Below, in pieces: positions 22,559 through 30,507 of a DNA stretch of 64,000 nucleotides. The notes under the pieces are model-generated. The model was not told where the DNA came from. It saw only the letters and a program-made list of their open reading frames with translations, and ran no database searches. The position numbers were made by a program, and so were the translations under genes. Position 1 is the first letter of the stretch; every line of letters begins with the position of its first letter. Location: positions 6,998,501 through 7,062,500 of the forward strand of contig NZ_CP029043.1 in assembly GCF_003074055.1 (NCBI RefSeq), read 5' to 3'. Source of the stretch: Streptomyces nigra (GTDB taxonomy: Bacteria; Actinomycetota; Actinomycetes; Streptomycetales; Streptomycetaceae).

Positions 22559-24154
22559 ATGGACATGCTGTGGAGTGGCTGGGGCGACCCCGCCAAGGCG
22601 GCACCGCTGCCCGAGACCGTGACCGGGCTGCTGCGCGACCTGCTCGGCGTCAGGCCGCGCACCGCCGCGCCGGTCGCCCTCGCGGACATCGCCGTACCCG
22701 AGCCGGGGCTCGAACCCGCCGCCCTCCAGGACCTGGTGGCCGCGGCCGGCGGCCAGGAGCACGTCCGCACCGACGCCGAGACCCGTGTCCGGCACACCCG
22801 GGGCAAGTCCACCCCCGACCTGCTGCGCATCCGCGACGGCGAGGTCGGCGCCGACCTCCCCGCCGCCGTCGTCCTGCCCGCCGATCACGACGAGGTCGTC
22901 GCGGTCCTGCGGGCCTGCGCCGGACACGGCCTGCCCGTCGTCCCGTTCGGCGGCGGCACCTCCGTCGTCGGGGGCCTCGCGCCCGCCGGGCGCCGCCCCT
23001 TCGTCGCCCTGGACCTGCGCCGGATGGACCGGATGCTCGCCCTCGACCCGGTCTCCCGCACCGCCACCCTGCAGCCGGGCCTGCGCGCCCCGCAGGCCGA
23101 GGCGCTGCTCGCCGAACACGGCTTCACCCTGGGGCACTTCCCCCAGTCCTACGAGTGGGCCAGCATCGGCGGTTTCGCCGCCACCCGCTCCAGCGGCCAG
23201 GCCTCCGCCGGCTACGGCCGTTTCGACGAGATGGTCCTCGGCCTCACCGTCGCCACCCCCGAGGGCACCCTCGACACCGGCCGCGCCCCCCGCTCGGCGG
23301 CCGGCCCCGACCTGCGCCAGCTTCTGCTCGGTTCGGAGGGCGCGTTCGGCGTCATCACCTCCGTGACCGTACGGATCAGGCCCGTCCCGCAGACCCGCGT
23401 CTACGAGGGCTGGCGGTTCGCCTCCTTCGAGGAGGGCGCCACCGCGCTGCGCCGCCTCGCCCAGGACGGCCCGCGCCCGACCGTGCTGCGCCTGTCCGAC
23501 GAGACCGAGACCCTGGTCGGCCTCGCCCAGCCCGACGCGATCGGCGGCGGCCTCCCGACGGACGCGGGCTGCCTCGCGATCACCGGCTACGAGGGTACCG
23601 AGGAGGACACCGCCCACCGGCGCGAGCAGGCCGCGGCCGTACTGCACGCCTGCGGCGGCACCCCGCTCGGCGAGGAACCGGGCCGGCGCTGGGCGCACGG
23701 CCGCTATTCCGCCCCCTATCTGCGGGACTCCCTGCTGGACGCCGGGGCGTTCGCCGAGACCCTGGAGACGGCCACCTTCTGGTCGGGAGTCCCCGGCCTC
23801 CACGCCGCCGTCCGCGACGCCCTCACCGGCACGCTCACCGAGGCCGGCACCCCGCCCCTGGTCATGTGCCACATCTCGCACGTCTACGAGAACGGCGCGT
23901 CCCTGTACTTCACCGTCGTCTCGGCGCAGGGCGAGGACCCCCTGAAGCACTGGGAGCGGGCCAAGCGCGCCGCCAACGACGCGATCATCGAGGCCGGCGG
24001 CACCATCACCCACCACCACGGCGTCGGCACGGACCACCGCGACTGGTACGTCCGCGAGGCCGGGGTGCTCGGCGTCGAGGCGCTGCGTGCCGTCAAGGGC
24101 CGCCTCGACCCGTCCGGCCTGCTCAACCCGGGTGTCCTGCTGCCCCTCGACTGA
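22559..24154 (+). CDS. FAD-binding oxidase, alkylglycerone-phosphate synthase-like
   Basis: 531 residues. It opens with DMLWSGWGDP, as in AGPS relatives. The PCMH-type FAD domain has VPFGGGTSVVGG and SYEWASIGGFAATRSSGQ; the C-terminal FAD-oxidase cap contains CHISHVYENGASLYFT and HHHGVGTDH, the His-rich active-site motif of alkylglycerone-phosphate synthase. True AGPS exchanges the acyl of acyl-DHAP for a fatty alcohol, forming an ether bond. The divergent glpD could supply DHAP and the next gene is a lipid-kinase homologue. Bacterial members are often labelled only FAD-linked oxidase, so ether-lipid synthesis is an inference and a lactate- or glycolate-type oxidase remains possible. Confidence 0.85.
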   Translation: MDMLWSGWGDPAKAAPLPETVTGLLRDLLGVRPRTAAPVALADIAVPEPGLEPAALQDLVAAAGGQEHVRTDAETRVRHTRGKSTPDLLRIRDGEVGADLPAAVVLPADHDEVVAVLRACAGHGLPVVPFGGGTSVVGGLAPAGRRPFVALDLRRMDRMLALDPVSRTATLQPGLRAPQAEALLAEHGFTLGHFPQSYEWASIGGFAATRSSGQASAGYGRFDEMVLGLTVATPEGTLDTGRAPRSAAGPDLRQLLLGSEGAFGVITSVTVRIRPVPQTRVYEGWRFASFEEGATALRRLAQDGPRPTVLRLSDETETLVGLAQPDAIGGGLPTDAGCLAITGYEGTEEDTAHRREQAAAVLHACGGTPLGEEPGRRWAHGRYSAPYLRDSLLDAGAFAETLETATFWSGVPGLHAAVRDALTGTLTEAGTPPLVMCHISHVYENGASLYFTVVSAQGEDPLKHWERAKRAANDAIIEAGGTITHHHGVGTDHRDWYVREAGVLGVEALRAVKGRLDPSGLLNPGVLLPLD

Positions 24155-24230
24155 CGCGCCACCGCACCGTACATTCCCTCCACCTCCCCGCCTCTGGCGG
24201 CTCCTGACCGCCGGCCCGAAAGGCACACCG

Positions 24231-25112
24231 ATGCGACAGTTCACCGCCATCGTCAACCCCACGGCGGGCGGGTCCGCCGCGGCTGCCGCGCTGCTGGACG
24301 TGGCCCGGCCGCTGCGGGAGGCCGGGGCCGATCTGGAGACCCTGTACAGCCGCAGCCTGGCGCACGCCCAGGAACTGGCCCGGGACGCCGGGGAGCGCGG
24401 ACGCGTGGTGCTCGCCGTGGGCGGCGACGGCATGGCCGGTGGTGTCGGCGGGGCCCTCAGCGGCTCCGACGCCCTGCTCGGGCTCGTCCCCGCCGGCCGC
24501 GGCAACGACTTCGCCCGTGCCCTCGAACTGCCCACCGACCCGGCGGCGCTCGCCCGGGTGCTGCTCGACGCCGAGCCCCGCCCGGTCGACACCATCGAGG
24601 TCGAGTCGGCCGTCCACCCGCGCACGGTCGTCCTCGGCAGCGTGTACGCCGGTGTCGACGCCCTCGCCAACCGGCACGCCAACAACGCCACCCTGCTGCG
24701 CGGCGCCGCCTCCTACTACGCGGGCGGCCTGCGCGCCGTCACGACCTGGCGCCCCGCCCGCTACCGCGTCACCGTCGACGGCCGCGAGCACCTGCACGTC
24801 GGCTACACGGTCGTGGCCGCCAACTCCGGCTACTACGGCTCCGGCCGCCGCATAGCGCCGGACGCGCGCGTCGACGACGGACTGCTCGACGTCGTGATGA
24901 TCCGCCAGGCGCCGCGCCGGCTCTTCTTCGCCCTGATGAACGAGCTCAAGGACGGCACGCATGTGAACCGCCCGCAGGTGGAGATCCTGCGGGGCAAGGA
25001 GATACGGATCGTGGCCGACCGGGACGTGCCCTACGGCGCGGACGGCGAGGTGGACGCCACGCTCCCCGTCACCGTCCGGGTCCTGCCGGGCGCCCTGCGC
25101 GTCCTCTGCTGA
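24231..25112 (+). CDS. Diacylglycerol kinase catalytic-domain lipid kinase
   Basis: 293 residues from an ATG 76 bp after the oxidase; an upstream in-frame extension overlaps that gene and lacks family sequence. The NAD/DAG-kinase fold shows IVNPTAGG, VGGDGMAGGVGG (ATP-binding GGDG) and PAGRGNDFARAL, all DgkB/YegS-type motifs. The C-terminal lobe has SGYYGSGRRIAPDARVDDGLLD and DRDVPYGADGE. These enzymes phosphorylate diacylglycerol or other lipid alcohols. With the oxidase and glpD it forms a compact glycerolipid set. Confidence 0.92.
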   Translation: MRQFTAIVNPTAGGSAAAAALLDVARPLREAGADLETLYSRSLAHAQELARDAGERGRVVLAVGGDGMAGGVGGALSGSDALLGLVPAGRGNDFARALELPTDPAALARVLLDAEPRPVDTIEVESAVHPRTVVLGSVYAGVDALANRHANNATLLRGAASYYAGGLRAVTTWRPARYRVTVDGREHLHVGYTVVAANSGYYGSGRRIAPDARVDDGLLDVVMIRQAPRRLFFALMNELKDGTHVNRPQVEILRGKEIRIVADRDVPYGADGEVDATLPVTVRVLPGALRVLC

Positions 25113-25137
25113 GGCATCACTCACCGCCCGGCGGTCG

Positions 25138-25503
25138 TCAGCCGCCTTCGACGCGCTGCGGCGAACGCGTCGCGCGCAGCTGCTCGGAGGCGGTGTCGCG
25201 CTGCTCCTGGTCCTGCACGAGCAGACCGATCAGCGCCGCCACCGGCAGCCCCGCCTCCGCCGGATGCCGCAGCAGCTTCCCCGGCTCGACGCGGTAGGTG
25301 TTGGTGCGCCCCTCCCGCTTGTGGGACAGATAGCCGTCCCTCTCCAGCTCCGAGATGATCTTCTGGACGGCGCGTTCGGTGAGCCGGCAGTGCGCCGCGA
25401 TATGCCGGATGCGGACATCCGGATTGTCGGCGATCGTGGCCAGCACGCGTGCGTGGTTGGTGAGAAAGGTCCACCCGGTGTGCGGCTCAGGGACTACATC
25501 CAT
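25138..25503 (-). CDS. Winged-helix transcriptional regulator (ArsR/MarR-like)
   Basis: 121 residues from the ATG at 25503; an alternative GTG nine codons upstream is possible. The domain reads NHARVLATIADNPDVRIRHIAA, then ERAVQKIISELERDGYL and a wing KREGRTNTYRVEP, a classic winged helix. The rest is a short helical tail (about 40 residues), probably for dimerisation. It is divergent from the STAS-ANTAR gene, with repeated CACGTAT-like sites in the interval. Effector unknown. Confidence 0.85.
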   Translation of the reverse strand: MDVVPEPHTGWTFLTNHARVLATIADNPDVRIRHIAAHCRLTERAVQKIISELERDGYLSHKREGRTNTYRVEPGKLLRHPAEAGLPVAALIGLLVQDQEQRDTASEQLRATRSPQRVEGG

Positions 25504-25523
25504 GGCCCTAGAGTACGGCCGAG

Positions 25524-25564
25524 GATTCACGTATCCAAAAACACGTACGGCGATTCATGTATCA
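25524..25564. promoter_or_regulatory. Paired palindromic direct repeats in divergent promoter
   Basis: GATTCACGTATCC (25524-25536) and GATTCATGTATCA (25552-25564) are direct repeats 28 bp apart. Each core, ATTCACGTAT and ATTCATGTAT, is itself nearly palindromic around CRYG. They lie between the winged-helix regulator and the STAS-ANTAR gene and are the most AT-rich part of the area. A likely operator pair for the adjacent regulator. Confidence 0.5.
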
Positions 25565-25631
25565 GTTGACGTGAACGGTGCTTCGGGTTCAAGCTGTGCG
25601 GGAGACGGGGAGACCTGAGGGAGAGGCGGAC

Positions 25632-26360
25632 ATGCCCGAGTTCGCGTCGGTACACCTTTCTGCCGCAGGCGACGCCACGGACGCCGGAGCGATGGGCGCG
25701 CCGCTGGTGGACCCGCCGCTACCGCTGGTCGCGGCCCTGTGTCCCGAGGGCGATCGCACCAGGGTGGTCGTCCGCGGCGAGCTGGACCTCGACGCCGGGG
25801 ACCGGTTCGGACGCATCCTGCGGGACGCCCTGCATCGCTCGGTGCGCGGCGTCGACCTCGATCTGCGCGGCGTCACGTTCTGCGACTGCGCCGCCCTGAA
25901 CATCCTCCTCGCGGAACGCCGGCGGGCCCTGGCCGACGGCAAGACCGTGGCGCTGCAGGGCAGCAGCGCCACGGTCGACCGCCTGCTTCTGCTGACCGGC
26001 ACCCGGGACCTGTTCACCGGACCGGCCCCGGACGGCGCCGACGCGACGGGACGCACACCGGACGGGGAGGCGGCGGACGCGACCGGCCACGACCTGCGGA
26101 CCGAACTCGCCCAACTGCGCCAGGCCATGCGCACCCGGCCCACCGAGGACCTCGCCCGCGGCATCCTCATGGCCTACTACGGCCTGGGCCCCCGGGACGC
26201 CTGGGCGGTGCTCGTCACGGCCGCCGAGCGCGGCGGCACCGAGCCGCATCTGCTCGCCGGGGAACTCGTCGAGGCCGCCCAGGGCGGCACGCCGCTGCCC
26301 GCAGGGCTCCGGGCGGAACTGTCCTCGGCCATCGGGCGCGTCCAGGTGACCGACGGCTGA
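25632..26360 (+). CDS. STAS-ANTAR fusion protein
   Basis: 242 residues, ATG with GAGAGGCGG upstream. Residues about 40-135 form a STAS domain (VVVRGELDLDAGDRF; VDLDLRGVTFCDCAALNILL). The C-terminal part (about 160-215) is an ANTAR RNA-binding domain: RPTEDLARGILMAYYG then DAWAVLVTAAERGG and AGELVEA. STAS domains act as anti-sigma antagonists and ANTAR domains as antiterminators. In the usual phosphorylation motif (D-S/T) this protein has Asp85-Cys86, so it should not be switched by an RsbW kinase. A role as a redox- or ligand-sensing post-transcriptional regulator is inference. Confidence 0.88.
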   Translation: MPEFASVHLSAAGDATDAGAMGAPLVDPPLPLVAALCPEGDRTRVVVRGELDLDAGDRFGRILRDALHRSVRGVDLDLRGVTFCDCAALNILLAERRRALADGKTVALQGSSATVDRLLLLTGTRDLFTGPAPDGADATGRTPDGEAADATGHDLRTELAQLRQAMRTRPTEDLARGILMAYYGLGPRDAWAVLVTAAERGGTEPHLLAGELVEAAQGGTPLPAGLRAELSSAIGRVQVTDG

Positions 26361-26419
26361 GCGCCCGGAACCGGGCGTGCCGCTTGCGCGGACCGGCGCC
26401 CCGGGGGCAGGGTGCGCTC

Positions 26420-26872
26420 GTGCCCACCTTGCTGATCGTCCATCACACCCCGTCGCCCAACTGCCAGGCCCTGCTGGAGGCGGTCGTCTCCGGTGCGACC
26501 GCGCCCGAGATCGAGGGCGTCGACGTCGTCCGCCGCCCGGCACTGTCCGCCACCGCCTCCGACGTCCTCGCCGCGGACGCCTACGTGCTGGGCACACCGG
26601 CCAACCTCGGGTACATCTCCGGCGCCCTGAAGCATTTCTTCGACCAGATCTACTACCCCTGCCTCGACGCCACCCGCGGCCGCTCCTTCGGGCACTATGT
26701 GCACGGCGGCAGCGACGTCACCGGCGCCCTGCGGGCCGTCGACACCATCACGACCGGTCTCGGCTGGCAGCGGTCCGCCCGTCCGGTGACCGTGACGGGC
26801 GAGCCCGGCAAGGACGACATCCAGGCGTGCTGGGAGCTGGGCGCCACGCTCGCCGCGGGCCTCATGCCTTGA
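26420..26872 (+). CDS. Flavodoxin-like NAD(P)H-dependent reductase
   Basis: 150 residues from a GTG preceded by GCAGGG; upstream in-frame sequence only shadows the previous gene. The flavodoxin-like fold shows IVHHTPSPNCQAL (FMN phosphate loop), LGTPANLGYISGALKHFFDQIYYP, which is the WrbA/FMN-reductase signature, and HGGSDVTGAL for the isoalloxazine loop. It probably binds FMN and reduces quinones or flavins in the cytoplasm. It follows the STAS-ANTAR gene after 59 bp and may share its transcript. Confidence 0.88.
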   Translation: MPTLLIVHHTPSPNCQALLEAVVSGATAPEIEGVDVVRRPALSATASDVLAADAYVLGTPANLGYISGALKHFFDQIYYPCLDATRGRSFGHYVHGGSDVTGALRAVDTITTGLGWQRSARPVTVTGEPGKDDIQACWELGATLAAGLMP

Positions 26873-26888
26873 GGGATCCGCGCCCAAT

Positions 26889-26910
26889 TCACCTGCGTCG
26901 ACGCAGGTGA
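26889..26910. promoter_or_regulatory. Perfect 22-bp palindrome upstream of DUF1996 gene
   Basis: The sequence is symmetric over 22 bp; its inner 20 bases are CACCTGCGTCGACGCAGGTG. It stands 17 bp after the reductase stop and 135 bp before the secreted-protein start. There is no unpaired loop and no T-run, so an operator for a dimeric repressor is more likely than a terminator. The rest of the 172-bp interval shows nothing clear apart from GGAG before the TTG start. Confidence 0.55.
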
Positions 26911-27044
26911 GAGCGTTTCAAACCGTCGGGCACTGAGAAACTTGTGAGAATTTCCGAGGCGGTTGAACACAGTGGGGCTCGCCTCCGTATGGGAGCAGGG
27001 GGATTTTCATGCCCTGACCGATCACGAGGCGATGGAGTAATTCC

Positions 27045-29147
27045 TTGGGACGCAGCACGCGGAGACGCCCCACGGGCGCACGGCGCGCGACCTTTGCAGC
27101 GGTCGCGCTGATGTTGGGTGGTGGCGGCCTCGTCGCGGCCAACGTCGTTGCCTCGGCCACCGAGGAGGGCGGAACGGACTCCGCCCAGACGCTGTCCACC
27201 CCGGCCGGCACGATCGACTGCCCCGACGTCGGCACCAAGCTGACCGATGTGCCGGAGGGTGCGAAGGAGGACGTCGCCAAGGAACTCGCCCTCCTCGACC
27301 AGCAGATCGCCGACGCCTACCAGCGACTGATGAACGCCGGACAGGCCATCGAGCAGGACAAGGCCTTCGCCGAGAACTCGATCATGACGCCGCTGAAGGA
27401 GAAGCGCGCGGCGACGATCGAGCGGATCGCCATCGCCGTGGACCGCCAGGGCGACCGGCCCGAGGGCCTGGACGCCCTCGCCGCCTGCACCCTGCGCGCC
27501 CCGGAGAGCAGCGCGCCCGCCGGGCAGCCGAGCGACGGCGGCCAGCAGAGCGGCGACGGCCAGGGCGACGCCGGACAGGGCGGCGACGGCCAGAACGGCG
27601 ACAACGGCCAGGACGGGAACGGCGGTCAGGCCGGCAACGGCCCCGTCGCCGCCGACTACGTGGACATCAAGTCCGTCCAGCCCAACGTCTCCGAGCCGGC
27701 CGTGCGCAAGGGCGGCTCCAGCGGCTCCTTCGCCACCAGCTGCGGTGTGAACGAGAACGGGCTGTTCAACTCGGACAACGTGATCGTGGCCCCCGGTGTC
27801 TCCAACGGCGCCCACCACTTCCACGACTACATCGGCAACCAGTCCAACACCGCTTTCGCGAGCGACGAGGACCTGGCCAACGCCGACACCAGCTGCGTGG
27901 ACAAGAGTGACAAGTCGACGTACTACTGGCCGGTGCTGCGTCTGCAGAACGGCAAGCAGGAGCAGGACGCGAACAAGCCCGGCGGCGGTATCGAGGGCAA
28001 CGCCGGCGAGATCGTCCAGCCCAAGGAGGTGACGCTGAACTTCGTGGGCAACCCGCAGAGCAAGGTCACCGAGATGCCGCGTCTCCTGCGCATCATCACC
28101 GGCGACGCCAAGGCGTTCGTCAACGGCCCGGCCAACGCCAACGCCTCCTGGAGCTGCACCGGTTTCGAGGACCGGCAGCTGAAGGACAAGTACCCGCTGT
28201 GCCCGCAGGGCAGTGACGTGGTGCGCTCCTTCAAGTTCCAGAGCTGCTGGGACGGTCAGAACATCGACAGCGCCAACCACCGCGCCCACGTGGCGTTCGC
28301 CGCGGCCGACGGCAGCTGCGGCAACGGCTTCAAGGCCATCCCGCAGCTGGTGCAGCGGATCGTCTACGACGTCGACGCGCCCAGCCTGCAGGACGGCGGC
28401 AGGACCACCCCGCTGTTCGCGGTGGACTCCTTCCCGGAGCAGCTGCACAAGCCCGTCACCGACCACGGCGACTTCATCAACGTCTTCGACGAGAAGCTGA
28501 TGAGCGAGATGGTCGACTGCATCAACGAAGGCCGCACCTGCGGCGTCGGCGCCGGTGACGGCGGCGGCGACCCGGGCCAGGAGGAGCCGACCGAGGCACC
28601 CACCACCCCGCCCGCCGACAACGGCGGCAACGGTGGCGGCAACGGTGACGGCGGCGGCCAGGGCGACGACGAGACGCAGCCGCCGGCCACGGAGGAGCCC
28701 GCCACCGAGGCGCCCACCACCCCGCCGGCCGACAACGGCGGCGACGACGGCAAGGGTGACGACGGCCAGGACAACGGTGGCCAGGACAACGGCGGCGGTC
28801 AGAACGACGGCGGCGGCAAGAACGACGACGGCGGGAACGGCGGCGCCGGCGCCGGGCAGCCGCAGGACGACGAGCCCACCGTGTCCAGCACGGTGGCGCC
28901 CAAGTCCAGCGGTGAGCCGGACGCAGGGAACGACGAGGGCGGCGACGAGGCGGACGCCATCGGCACCCCCGCGCAGACCCAGCCCCCGACCAGCGACACC
29001 GACTCCCTGACGGGTGGTGCGCGGGCCCAGGCGGTCGGCGGCGACCTCGCCGAGACCGGCACCTCGCTGTGGCCGGCCGCGGGCGGAGCCGTTCTGCTGA
29101 TCGCCGGGTTCGTGGTGCTCATGCGCACCAGGCGGCACGCCCGTTGA
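27045..29147 (+). CDS. Sortase-anchored secreted DUF1996 protein
   Basis: 700 residues, TTG start with GATGGAG upstream. The N-terminus is Arg-rich, then a hydrophobic segment (TFAAVALMLGGGGLVAANVV) and a likely cleavage after ASA. Residues about 50-145 are a helical domain. A Gly/Asp/Gln-rich linker (about 165-200) precedes the DUF1996 domain (about 205-490: APGVSNGAHHFHDYIGN, several paired Cys). A long Pro/Gly/Asn/Asp-rich stalk (about 500-605) with two copies of TEAPTTPPADNGG follows. The end is LAETG (about 668-672), a transmembrane segment and RTRRHAR, the class E sortase pattern of Streptomyces. The protein should be covalently attached to peptidoglycan. Biochemical function of DUF1996 is unknown. 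Confidence 0.92.
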   Translation: MGRSTRRRPTGARRATFAAVALMLGGGGLVAANVVASATEEGGTDSAQTLSTPAGTIDCPDVGTKLTDVPEGAKEDVAKELALLDQQIADAYQRLMNAGQAIEQDKAFAENSIMTPLKEKRAATIERIAIAVDRQGDRPEGLDALAACTLRAPESSAPAGQPSDGGQQSGDGQGDAGQGGDGQNGDNGQDGNGGQAGNGPVAADYVDIKSVQPNVSEPAVRKGGSSGSFATSCGVNENGLFNSDNVIVAPGVSNGAHHFHDYIGNQSNTAFASDEDLANADTSCVDKSDKSTYYWPVLRLQNGKQEQDANKPGGGIEGNAGEIVQPKEVTLNFVGNPQSKVTEMPRLLRIITGDAKAFVNGPANANASWSCTGFEDRQLKDKYPLCPQGSDVVRSFKFQSCWDGQNIDSANHRAHVAFAAADGSCGNGFKAIPQLVQRIVYDVDAPSLQDGGRTTPLFAVDSFPEQLHKPVTDHGDFINVFDEKLMSEMVDCINEGRTCGVGAGDGGGDPGQEEPTEAPTTPPADNGGNGGGNGDGGGQGDDETQPPATEEPATEAPTTPPADNGGDDGKGDDGQDNGGQDNGGGQNDGGGKNDDGGNGGAGAGQPQDDEPTVSSTVAPKSSGEPDAGNDEGGDEADAIGTPAQTQPPTSDTDSLTGGARAQAVGGDLAETGTSLWPAAGGAVLLIAGFVVLMRTRRHAR
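28540..28860 (+). repeat. Low-complexity stalk-coding repeat
   Basis: Inside the DUF1996 gene the DNA is built of GGCGGCAACGGT-, GACGACGGC- and CAGGACAACGG-type units. Two near-identical blocks encoding TEAPTTPPADNGG sit at about 28590-28627 and 28704-28741. It encodes the wall-spanning stalk and is prone to length variation. Confidence 0.7.
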
Positions 29148-29187
29148 GGGAGTGACGCGCCACACCTGAGACGGTGACGTGACGGCG

Positions 29188-29222
29188 AAGGGCCCGGACC
29201 GGGCACACCGGTCCGGGCCCTT
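29188..29222. terminator. Bidirectional hairpin terminator
   Basis: A 15-bp perfect stem (29188-29202 with 29208-29222) with a 5-nt GCACA loop. The stem starts with AA and ends with TT, so it works from either side. It sits between the convergent DUF1996 and DUF2071 genes. Confidence 0.85.
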
Positions 29223-29238
29223 CGTGCTGCGCTGTCGG

Positions 29239-30000
29239 TCAGGGCGTGGGAAGGCCCGCCGGGCGCGCGGGACGCCCCAGCCGTACGGGCACCCCGGGGG
29301 AGTACAGCACGCTGACCGGATCGCCCTCGGGCGCGGGCAGACCGGCCGCCGTGATCAGGTTCTCCTCGCGGAGCACCGCCTCGGCGCGGTGCAGCGGCCA
29401 GCGCGGATGGTCGTTGGGCAGATACGCGGAGGGGCCGGACGCGCCGAAGAAGGCGTTGTGCATGCCCCAGCGGGCGGTGAGGAAGTGCTCGAGCCCCGTC
29501 GGCTCCGCGATCCGCTCCCCGACCCGCACGGTGAGCCGGCTGTACGCGCCCCGCGGCCCCGGCCATCTGCGGGAGCTCGTGTACGTCACCGTGTCGCCCG
29601 CCCGGCGCACGGCCATCCGGGACCAGAGATACGGCAGCCGGAAGCCGACGCGCCCCATGACCACCGGGATCAGCCGGGCGGCGTCCATGGAGCGGAACAC
29701 CACCCCGCGCCGCCCGTGCGCGTCGACCGAGTACAGCCGCACATTGGTCTCGGGGAACGTCCCCAGATACGGCACCCCGGGCAGCCCCAGCCAGCCGACC
29801 CGGTGCATCCGGAACGCGACCAGACCGACGTAGGTCGCCCCGTCGTAGGTGTCGGGGACGGTGCCGCGCGGCAGCAGCCCGGCCACCGCCGCCGGGTCGA
29901 CCGCCCAGTGCAGGAAGGCGAGATCGAGCCAGCGCTGGGTGAGCAGCGGGCTGCGGACACGGGAGGGGGCGTCCGGGGAGACGGCTGACGGCTCGACCAC
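29239..30000 (-). CDS. DUF2071 (YqjF-like) protein
   Basis: 253 residues; the GTG at 30000 is the first start that keeps the family N-terminus (LLTQRWLDLAFLHWAVDPAAVAGLLPRG). Further family motifs are TYVGLVAFRMHRVGW, PYLGTFPETNVRLY, and GVVFRSMDAARL. DUF2071 proteins belong to an acetoacetate-decarboxylase-like fold, but no enzymatic role is established for this branch. It is followed by the terminator and lies 38 bp downstream of the cytidine deaminase gene on the same strand, so the two could be co-transcribed. Confidence 0.88.
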   Translation of the reverse strand: MVEPSAVSPDAPSRVRSPLLTQRWLDLAFLHWAVDPAAVAGLLPRGTVPDTYDGATYVGLVAFRMHRVGWLGLPGVPYLGTFPETNVRLYSVDAHGRRGVVFRSMDAARLIPVVMGRVGFRLPYLWSRMAVRRAGDTVTYTSSRRWPGPRGAYSRLTVRVGERIAEPTGLEHFLTARWGMHNAFFGASGPSAYLPNDHPRWPLHRAEAVLREENLITAAGLPAPEGDPVSVLYSPGVPVRLGRPARPAGLPTP

Positions 30001-30038
30001 GCGTCCAGCATCGCAGAGCGCCGTCGCCGCCCGCCGCG

Positions 30039-30452
30039 CTAGCCGGCGTCGAGCTGGTGGTCCGCCCAGACGTAGGTCGCGGGCAGCAACTCCCGTACGG
30101 GCACGGTCCGCAGGCCCTCCTCGGAGCCGACGACGACGTCGAGGGACGGGAAGTAGTCGAACAGGACCTGACGGCAGCGCCCGCAGGGCGGGACGACACC
30201 GCGGTCGCGGTCGCCGACGGCGACGATCGTGTCCAGCTCGTAGGCGCCTTGCGCGGCGGCCGCGCCGATGACGACGAGCTCGGCGCACGGACCGCCCGTG
30301 AAGTGGTAGGCGTTGACGCCGGTGACGATCCGGCCGTCCCGGGCGCGTGCGGCGGCGGCCACCGTGTGGTTGTCGCCCCGGCACGCCTCGCGGGCGACGC
30401 GGCCCGCGGCCTCGACGAGTGCGTGGTCGACGCGGATGTCCTCGGCGCTCAT
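30039..30452 (-). CDS. Cytidine deaminase family protein
   Basis: 137 residues; the ATG at 30452 is preceded by AGAGGA, while in-frame starts at 30482 and 30488 have weaker sites. The zinc site is Cys56-Ala-Glu58 (GGPCAEL) plus Cys90 and Cys93 (PPCGRCRQVL), the tetrameric CDA/blasticidin-S-deaminase arrangement. Glu58 is the proton shuttle. It deaminates cytidine or a related nucleoside to the uridine form. Size and motifs fit either Cdd or a BSD-like deaminase; substrate is not decided by sequence alone. Confidence 0.88.
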   Translation of the reverse strand: MSAEDIRVDHALVEAAGRVAREACRGDNHTVAAAARARDGRIVTGVNAYHFTGGPCAELVVIGAAAAQGAYELDTIVAVGDRDRGVVPPCGRCRQVLFDYFPSLDVVVGSEEGLRTVPVRELLPATYVWADHQLDAG

Positions 30453-30507
30453 GTCCTCTGCTTCCGTACGGGGGAGGCTCATTGTCACCCCGGGCGGGTG
30501 ACAGGCC

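Noticed and set aside
20308-22830. GlpD with a 314-residue N-terminal extension
   Set aside because: The extension runs through the TetR gene in another frame and has no homologous sequence; the ATG at 21888 matches the family N-terminus.
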